Assembly: GCA_937880835.1 (NCBI GenBank)
Contig: CALGRN010000237.1
Location: forward strand, 1-10,765
DNA: 10,765 nucleotides
Direction: 5' to 3'
From: an uncultured Prevotella sp.
GTDB lineage: Bacteria > Bacteroidota > Bacteroidia > Bacteroidales > Bacteroidaceae
Shown: positions 6,188 through 10,765 of the stretch, piece by piece
How the letters are laid out: the number at the start of each line of letters is the position of its first letter
How positions within the stretch are numbered: position 1 is the stretch's first letter
Notes under the pieces: model-generated
Database searches by the model: none
Told to the model about the DNA's origin: nothing
Seen by the model: the letters and a program-made list of their open reading frames with translations, nothing else
Position numbers and translations under genes: made by a program

Positions 6188-6458
6188 CAGAATTATCATT
6201 ACATTTTCGTTATAATTCGGTTTGGAAGAAAGTATGTTTTTACATGCCAAATATTTAGATGTTTCATAGGTTTATGTGTGAAAACTTCATCTTCTTTTTG
6301 CGCTCTCGAAACTATATTGAAACAAATTTCGACTTTGTTATTTTATCATCATGCCTATGGTTTTATTTGTGTCAATTTGTCATATCGTTATGACTAAATG
6401 GCGTAAGGATGCTTGGGGCATATCTTTTGAAACCTTTTATACAGAAAGAATAATAAAA
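6188..6458. other. AT-rich leader upstream of clpB with no clear promoter
   Basis: I see no gene, strong hairpin or full TAnnTTTG box here. Near matches are TTTATTTG at 6362-6369 and TCAATTTG at 6372-6379, each 7 of 8, but neither has TTG at the right spacing. An open frame from ATG 6351 runs into clpB in phase, but it lacks family similarity and is treated as leader. The clpB promoter therefore remains unplaced. Confidence 0.5.
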
Positions 6459-6466
6459 GAAAGGAG
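6459..6466 (+). promoter_or_regulatory. Strong Shine-Dalgarno sequence that fixes the clpB start
   Basis: GAAAGGAG ends 7 bases before the ATG at 6474, near-ideal spacing for the 16S rRNA tail. It is the only clear ribosome binding site in the window, and it selects 6474 over the in-frame ATG at 6351. Confidence 0.8.
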
Positions 6467-6473
6467 AAAGAAT

Positions 6474-9068
6474 ATGACATTCGAAAAGTTTACAATCAAG
6501 GCACAGGAAGCTGTTCAGGAGGCTTTGAACTTGGCTCAACTAAACGGACAGCAAACCATTGAGCCCGTTCATCTGCTTCAAGGAGTGATGAACAAGGGAA
6601 AGGATGTGACCAATTATATAATGCAAAAACTTGGAGTGAACGGCAGACAGATAGAAATGTTGTTGCAGCAGGAGTTTGCTCACTTGCCGAAAGTGCAGGG
6701 AGGACAACCTTATATGAGCAACGACACAAACATGGTGTTGCAGAAATCTGTTGAAACTGCAAAGAAGTACGGCGACGATTTTGTTTCCGTCGAACTGCTG
6801 TTCATGGCATTGCTCATAGTCAATTCCACTGCAAGCCGTATCTTGAAAGATGCCGGATGCACGGAAAAAGAATTGGAAAAAGCGATTAAAGAGCTTCGAC
6901 AAGGACAGAAAGTGCAATCGCAAAGTGGCGATGAAAACTATCAGGCTTTGTCTAAATATGCTCGAAATCTGGTGGAAGATGCACGCGTCGGCAAGCTCGA
7001 TCCTGTGATAGGTCGAGACGAGGAGATAAGGCGTGTGCTTCAAATATTGTCGCGCAGAACGAAGAACAATCCTATTCTTATAGGCGAACCGGGTACAGGT
7101 AAGACTGCCATTGTGGAGGGATTGGCAGAACGGATAGTGCGTGGCGACGTGCCGGAGAATCTGAAAGACAAGCAGCTTTATTCGCTTGATATGGGTGCAT
7201 TGCTTGCCGGTGCAAAATACAAAGGTGAGTTTGAAGAACGATTGAAAGGCGTTATAAAGGAAGTTACGGGCAGTGACGGACATATAATACTTTTCATTGA
7301 CGAGATACATACGCTCGTAGGAGCAGGCGGAGGTGAAGGTGCTATGGACGCAGCTAATATCTTGAAGCCCGCACTTGCACGTGGCGAGTTGCGCGCAATA
7401 GGTGCAACGACACTGAACGAATATCAGAAATATTTTGAAAAAGACAAGGCTCTCGAACGCCGTTTCCAAACGGTAATGGTGGAAGAACCCGATGAGCTTT
7501 CAGCTATATCTATACTTCGAGGATTGAAAGAGCGTTATGAAAACCATCACAAGGTGCGTATTCAGGATGATGCATGCATTGCGGCAGTAAAGCTTTCGGA
7601 GCGTTATATAAGCGAAAGGTTTCTTCCTGACAAGGCAATAGACTTGATGGACGAGGCTGCTGCAAAGCTTCGGATGGAGCGAGACTCTGTTCCGGAGGAG
7701 CTTGACGAGATAATACGAAAGCTGAAACAGCTTGAAATAGAGCGTGAGGCTATAAAACGTGAAAACGACGAGCCTAAAATAAGACTGCTTGATAAGGATA
7801 TTGCCGAGCTGAAAGAGCAGGAAAAAACGTTCAGGGCTAAATGGGAAAGCGAGAAAGAACTTGTGAACAGAATTCAGCAAGATAAGCAACAGATAGAGAA
7901 TTTGAGGTATGAGGCAGAGCGTGCGGAACGAGAAGGCAATTATGAACGTGTGGCAGAAATTCGTTACAGCAGGCTTAAAGCACTCGAAGATGATATATCA
8001 GACATACAGGAGAGATTGAAAGCAACGCAAGGCGGAGAGGCTATGGTGCGTGAGGAAGTGACGGCAGATGATATAGCCGAAGTGGTAAGCCGATGGACGG
8101 GAATACCCGTTACGAGAATGATGCGAAGCGAAAGGGAGAAACTTCTGCATCTCGAAGACGAACTGCACAAGCGTGTGATAGGGCAAGATGAAGCCATACG
8201 GGCTGTGAGCGATGCCGTAAGGCGCAGCCGTGCAGGTCTGCAAGACCCCAAAAGACCGGTGTCTTCGTTTATATTCTTAGGCACGACGGGAGTAGGAAAG
8301 ACAGAACTTGCAAAGGCTTTGGCAGACTTCCTGTTCAATGATGAAACGATGATGACGCGTATCGACATGAGTGAGTATCAGGAAAAGTTCAGCGTATCAC
8401 GTCTTATTGGTGCACCTCCGGGTTACGTGGGTTATGACGAAGGAGGGCAGCTTACGGAGTCTGTGCGGCGCAAACCATACAGCGTTGTGCTTTTCGATGA
8501 GATAGAGAAGGCTCATCCGGATGTGTTCAACATTCTGCTTCAAGTGCTTGACGACGGCAGGTTGACTGATAACAAAGGACGCACCGTGAATTTCAAGAAC
8601 ACGATAATAATAATGACGTCTAATCTCGGAAGTCAACTCATACGCGAAGAACAGAGTCGTAACGGCGGAGTTTTGAGCGATGTGCAGGCAGAGAGTTTAA
8701 AAAGCAATCTCTTGGAGTTGCTTAAAAAGACGATACGACCGGAGTTTCTCAACCGTATTGACGAAACCATCATGTTTCAACCTCTCACGAAGAGCGAGAT
8801 AGCTGATGTGGTAAGGTTGCAGATGAATGCCGTAAAGAAGATGCTCGAACAGCAGGGACTGGTTCTGGAAACTACCGAAGCGGCTGTCGATTATCTTTCA
8901 GAAGTAGGTTATGAGCCCGAGTTCGGCGCGCGCCCCGTTAAGCGAGCGATACAGCGATATGTGCTTAATGAACTTTCAAAGCGCATTCTGTCGGAAGAAG
9001 TATCAAAAGAAAAGCCTGTCGTTATAGATGCAGGAGCTGACGGATTGATATTCGGAAACAGAGCATGA
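6474..9068 (+). CDS. clpB: ATP-dependent disaggregase ClpB (Hsp100)
   Basis: ClpB is a cytosolic hexameric AAA+ machine that, with DnaK, pulls proteins out of aggregates after heat or other stress. The 864 residues from ATG 6474 match the family length (about 860). The Clp N domain spans about 1-145 (MTFEKFTIKAQEAVQEA). AAA1 has Walker A GEPGTGKT at 204-211, pore loop KYKGEFEER at 248-256 and Walker B IILFIDE at 271-277. The coiled-coil middle domain, about 400-525, is rich in Glu, Lys and Arg and separates ClpB from ClpA, which lacks it. AAA2 has Walker A GTTGVGKT at 603-610, pore loop GYVG at 650-653, Walker B VVLFDE at 671-676 and RPEFLNRID at 755-763. No ClpP-binding IGF loop was noticed, as expected. 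Met78 and similar internal starts that yield short ClpB were not seen with a ribosome site. It is monocistronic, with a terminator 15 bp downstream. Confidence 0.97.
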   Translation: MTFEKFTIKAQEAVQEALNLAQLNGQQTIEPVHLLQGVMNKGKDVTNYIMQKLGVNGRQIEMLLQQEFAHLPKVQGGQPYMSNDTNMVLQKSVETAKKYGDDFVSVELLFMALLIVNSTASRILKDAGCTEKELEKAIKELRQGQKVQSQSGDENYQALSKYARNLVEDARVGKLDPVIGRDEEIRRVLQILSRRTKNNPILIGEPGTGKTAIVEGLAERIVRGDVPENLKDKQLYSLDMGALLAGAKYKGEFEERLKGVIKEVTGSDGHIILFIDEIHTLVGAGGGEGAMDAANILKPALARGELRAIGATTLNEYQKYFEKDKALERRFQTVMVEEPDELSAISILRGLKERYENHHKVRIQDDACIAAVKLSERYISERFLPDKAIDLMDEAAAKLRMERDSVPEELDEIIRKLKQLEIEREAIKRENDEPKIRLLDKDIAELKEQEKTFRAKWESEKELVNRIQQDKQQIENLRYEAERAEREGNYERVAEIRYSRLKALEDDISDIQERLKATQGGEAMVREEVTADDIAEVVSRWTGIPVTRMMRSEREKLLHLEDELHKRVIGQDEAIRAVSDAVRRSRAGLQDPKRPVSSFIFLGTTGVGKTELAKALADFLFNDETMMTRIDMSEYQEKFSVSRLIGAPPGYVGYDEGGQLTESVRRKPYSVVLFDEIEKAHPDVFNILLQVLDDGRLTDNKGRTVNFKNTIIIMTSNLGSQLIREEQSRNGGVLSDVQAESLKSNLLELLKKTIRPEFLNRIDETIMFQPLTKSEIADVVRLQMNAVKKMLEQQGLVLETTEAAVDYLSEVGYEPEFGARPVKRAIQRYVLNELSKRILSEEVSKEKPVVIDAGADGLIFGNRA

Positions 9069-9082
9069 ATAAATTAAAAAGT

Positions 9083-9120
9083 AATGTGTCGGAGTAATTC
9101 TTCGGCACATTCCTTTTATT
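9083..9120 (+). terminator. Intrinsic terminator of clpB
   Basis: Twelve continuous pairs (9083-9094 with 9100-9111, two of them G-T wobbles) close the loop TAATT, followed by CCTTTTATT. It begins 15 bp after the clpB stop. The wobbles are on the plus-strand RNA, which supports this direction. Confidence 0.85.
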
Positions 9121-9193
9121 ATAATGGCGTGAGTCGGACTAATCAATGATAATCATTTAATTTGGTTAACGACAAGATTTTTTCTATTCGTTT

Positions 9194-9232
9194 CCCTTGA
9201 ACGGTCATTCTTTTATCGTTCGAGGGATTTTT
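9194..9232 (+). terminator. Second terminator-like hairpin downstream of clpB
   Basis: CCCTTGAACG (9194-9203) pairs with CGTTCGAGGG (9217-9226) over 10 bp with one wobble, and ATTTTTG follows. It may back up the clpB terminator or end a small transcript that starts after 9120. No promoter for such a transcript was found. Confidence 0.55.
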
Positions 9233-9574
9233 GACATCTATATTGGATTAAGATGAGTTAGAGCCTTATACGCAGTGAAAAAACAATCACGTTTTTGTTA
9301 GGCAACAAGAAGCATTTTAGAAAATTATTATACACTTTCTTCGGAAAATAAAAACACCTTACTTAATAAAGCTTATAAGCAATCTGTGAAAAGTGAATAC
9401 ACTTTCGGCAAAAAGTGTATTACCAAACTGTGATGTCCTAAATAACGTGAGTTAGACGCATTATAATTCTTTCTATAACTTTATGAATATCGCGTATTGT
9501 TTTATAGTAAGGTTTGTATGACAAGACGTTTTTAGTAATCATACCTATACGAGACAGTGTTGTTTTACGTTTAT
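9233..9574. other. Gene-free AT-rich stretch with small palindromes
   Basis: No open frame with family resemblance is seen. The stretch holds the palindrome GCTTATAAGC (9371-9380), a perfect 10-bp stem (AATACACTTT at 9396-9405 with AAAGTGTATT at 9412-9421, 6-base loop) and TACACTTTC twice (9331-9339 and 9398-9406). Two copies of the motif TGAGTTAGA occur at 9254-9262 and 9448-9456. There is no full TAnnTTTG box. It may be decayed sequence or hold an RNA I cannot recognise. Confidence 0.5.
9396..9421. repeat. Perfect 10-bp stem-loop
   Basis: AATACACTTT and AAAGTGTATT flank the 6-base loop CGGCAA. No T-run follows on the plus strand. On the minus strand the arm is followed by CACTTTTCAC, also not a T-run, so it is not an obvious terminator. 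Confidence 0.6.
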
Positions 9575-9647
9575 CGGACAGACACCGGGTCTGTCCCTAC
9601 ATGCTGATTGTGATGTATATATAATATCCTGCATGTAGGGACGTCCG
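9575..9647. repeat. REP-like inverted pair
   Basis: Two copies of one element face each other across 26 bp. The left copy (9575-9604) and the reverse complement of the right copy (9631-9647) both start CGGAC and end GTCCCTACATGC. The left copy alone has 13 extra bases, AGACACCGGGTCT, which extend its hairpin so that GGACAGAC (9576-9583) pairs with GTCTGTCC (9589-9596). The right copy has the palindrome GGACGTCC. The GC content stands out from the AT-rich surroundings. A hairpin with a conserved CTACA-type flank, paired head to head, is the layout of REP/BIME elements mobilised by RAYT transposases. From memory, similar GTAGGGAC hairpins recur between genes in Bacteroidales. Confidence 0.65.
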
Positions 9648-9827
9648 AATTGCCACGTGCCTGTATGTATTTACAACAATATTGTGTGTCTGTTCACCTT
9701 CCAACTTTTAATGATTATAATTAAATCTATTGAATTGAATTAATCGAACTCAGGTTAAATATGTCTTGTAAACAGATTATTTTCAACCACATTGAAGTGT
9801 ATTAATCAACTACGCATCGGGCAGGTA
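9648..9827. other. Gene-free AT-rich stretch before the mutase terminator
   Basis: No open frame, RNA gene or promoter was recognised. One inverted copy of the AACnTGAGTTnGA motif lies at 9744-9756. The nonamer AATGATTAT at 9710-9718 has an inverted match at 9147-9155. Confidence 0.45.
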
Positions 9828-9875
9828 ATAAAAAATGCCTTATAAGACATTTTTATCAGTCTTATAAGGCATTTT
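9828..9875 (-). terminator. Intrinsic terminator of the phospho-sugar mutase gene
   Basis: A perfect 17-bp stem (9832-9848 with 9859-9875) closes a 10-base loop. On the minus strand the stem runs into TTTTTTATTA. It starts 34 bp after the stop codon at 9909. The left flank lacks a good T-run in the plus direction beyond TTTT, so it acts mainly for the minus strand. Confidence 0.88.
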
Positions 9876-9908
9876 GAACTTATTGTTATTTATATTGATT
9901 CAGCCTTG

Positions 9909-10765
9909 TCAGAGTCCTAAATCTTTCTTTATCGCTTCTATCTTCTGATTGCTTTCCGCATCGCAACGTTCATAACATCCGCTGCACTTCATTTCTCCTT
10001 TTGTTTCGAGATAGAACTTTATCTTGGGTTCAGTGCCCGACGGACGTACGCTCACCTTTGTGCCGTCTTCGCAGAACCATTGCAGCACGTTGCTCGGTTC
10101 GGGCTGATTAATCTGCGCCAAATTGCCTGCGGCATCACGCTGTTCGAGCGTCTGATAATCTTTCCAACATATCACTTTGCTTCCGCCCAACAGAGTAGGA
10201 GGATTGTTTCTGTAATTTGTCATCATCTGTTTAATCTCATCCGCACCGGTCTTTCCCGGACGCACAACGTTTATCGTAAACTCTTTCGAGAAGCCATATT
10301 CCAAATATATGTCCATAAGCAAATCGTAGAGAGTCTTGCCCTTGTCTTTGGCATAAGCGCAAATCTCAGCCGAAACGGCATCCTTGTCGCGCACAAAGTC
10401 CTCCGCAAGGAAACCGTAGCTTTCTTCACCGCCACCGATATACTGCTGCTTGCCTTCCGACAATCTTATTTCTCTTGCTATCCACTTAAATCCCGTGTAG
10501 CAGTCTCGCATCTCTATATCATTTTTCTCGGCAATCTTGGCAATTACTTCTGTGGTTACAATAGTCTTTACTATAAAATCCGTCGGCTTCATAAGTCCTT
10601 TTGCCTTACGATTCTTGATGATATAATAAAGGAAAATCAGACAAGTTTGGTTGCCGTTTATAAGAATCCACTCGCCCTTGTCGTTCTTGCAAGCCATTCC
10701 CACACGGTCTGCATCAGGGTCTGATGCCATCACAATGTCGGCATCCATTGCTTTCGCATCGCGTA
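9909..10765 (-). CDS. Phospho-sugar mutase (phosphoglucomutase/phosphomannomutase family), C-terminal half
   Basis: The family moves a phosphate between C1 and C6 of hexoses (or C1 and C5 of pentoses) by way of a phosphoserine, linking glycolysis to polysaccharide precursor synthesis. The gene enters from the right edge; 284 residues are visible, about half of the ~580 of the PgcA/PGM2-like type. Counting from Met at 10748, the metal-binding loop DPDADRVG is at 10-17, the sugar-binding GGEESYGF at 106-113 and the phosphate-binding RPSGTEPKIKFYLE at 235-248. The phosphoserine loop lies outside the window. The frame stays open to the edge (RDAKA precedes that Met), so Met is not the start. The tail after the last motif carries three cysteines (CSGCYERC at 255-262), unusual for the family core. 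GGEESYGF favours a phosphoglucomutase or phosphopentomutase over a bacterial phosphomannomutase, which is inference. Confidence 0.92.
   Translation of the reverse strand, partial: RDAKAMDADIVMASDPDADRVGMACKNDKGEWILINGNQTCLIFLYYIIKNRKAKGLMKPTDFIVKTIVTTEVIAKIAEKNDIEMRDCYTGFKWIAREIRLSEGKQQYIGGGEESYGFLAEDFVRDKDAVSAEICAYAKDKGKTLYDLLMDIYLEYGFSKEFTINVVRPGKTGADEIKQMMTNYRNNPPTLLGGSKVICWKDYQTLEQRDAAGNLAQINQPEPSNVLQWFCEDGTKVSVRPSGTEPKIKFYLETKGEMKCSGCYERCDAESNQKIEAIKKDLGL

Noticed and set aside
6305..6340. Heat-shock (sigma-32 type) promoter for clpB
   Set aside because: TCTCGAAAC resembles part of the -35 element, but no matching -10 element follows at the right distance, and such a sigma-32 site is not established for this phylum.
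6351..6473. In-frame N-terminal extension of clpB by 41 codons
   Set aside because: The extension has no ClpB similarity, and the canonical N-terminus MTFEKFTIKAQEAVQ starts at 6474, just after a strong ribosome binding site.
6540..7469. A 309-codon open frame on the minus strand inside clpB
   Set aside because: It is antisense to the conserved N domain and AAA1 of ClpB, is rich in Cys, His and Phe without any domain signature, and has no promoter or ribosome site. It is a shadow of the codon pattern.
9119..9830. tRNA or other standard RNA gene in the gap after clpB
   Set aside because: No acceptor stem, T-loop (GTTCGAATC-like) or other known RNA core was found. The hairpins present are simple stem-loops.
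10080..10724. A 214-codon plus-strand frame opposite the phospho-sugar mutase
   Set aside because: It lies wholly antisense to the conserved mutase motifs and has no recognisable domain.

Overview
The window looks like chromosomal DNA of a Bacteroidetes bacterium, probably order Bacteroidales (a Prevotella-like genome is my guess, not shown). Several start sites have a TAnnTTTG box upstream, the -7 element used by the Bacteroidetes primary sigma factor. Most genes lack a Shine-Dalgarno sequence, and the protein set fits that group. Coding regions show no obvious shift in base or codon use, so I see no sign of a mobile island.

Layout, left to right: (1) 1-596, minus strand, the N-terminal half of an iron-containing alcohol dehydrogenase. 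(2) 597-721, a divergent promoter region built on a perfect 14-bp inverted repeat in which each arm carries one -7 box. (3) 722-3282, plus strand, a likely two-gene unit: a Bcp/PrxQ thiol peroxidase and a fused ADP-forming acyl-CoA synthetase. A strong bidirectional terminator follows at 3342-3381. (4) 3402-4907, minus strand, a glutamine synthetase with a well-formed promoter at 4955-4984. (5) 5001-5717, minus strand, an AlkD-type DNA alkylation repair protein. (6) 5718-6473, a 756-bp gene-free leader. It holds the alkD -7 box, a candidate plus-strand promoter flanked by direct repeats, and a degenerate tandem array with a strict 22-bp register (about 5946-6187). (7) 6474-9068, plus strand, the disaggregase ClpB, followed by an intrinsic terminator. 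(8) 9069-9908, about 840 bp without a recognisable gene. It holds several hairpins, a REP-like inverted pair (9575-9647) and scattered copies of a degenerate motif. (9) 9909 to the right edge, minus strand, the C-terminal half of a phospho-sugar mutase with its own terminator.

The genes are core metabolism and stress functions: fermentative redox balance (alcohol dehydrogenase), ATP from acyl-CoA (ADP-forming synthetase), nitrogen assimilation (glutamine synthetase), sugar phosphate interconversion (mutase), and protection against peroxide, alkylation and protein aggregation (Bcp, AlkD, ClpB). They do not form one pathway. The only likely operon is bcp with the synthetase. No defence system, transposase, CRISPR array or RNA gene was recognised.

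The most unusual content is non-coding: the 22-bp phased array upstream of clpB, in which T-tracts and A-tracts alternate about every 11 bp, and the REP-like inverted pair downstream of clpB. Neither is proven functional.
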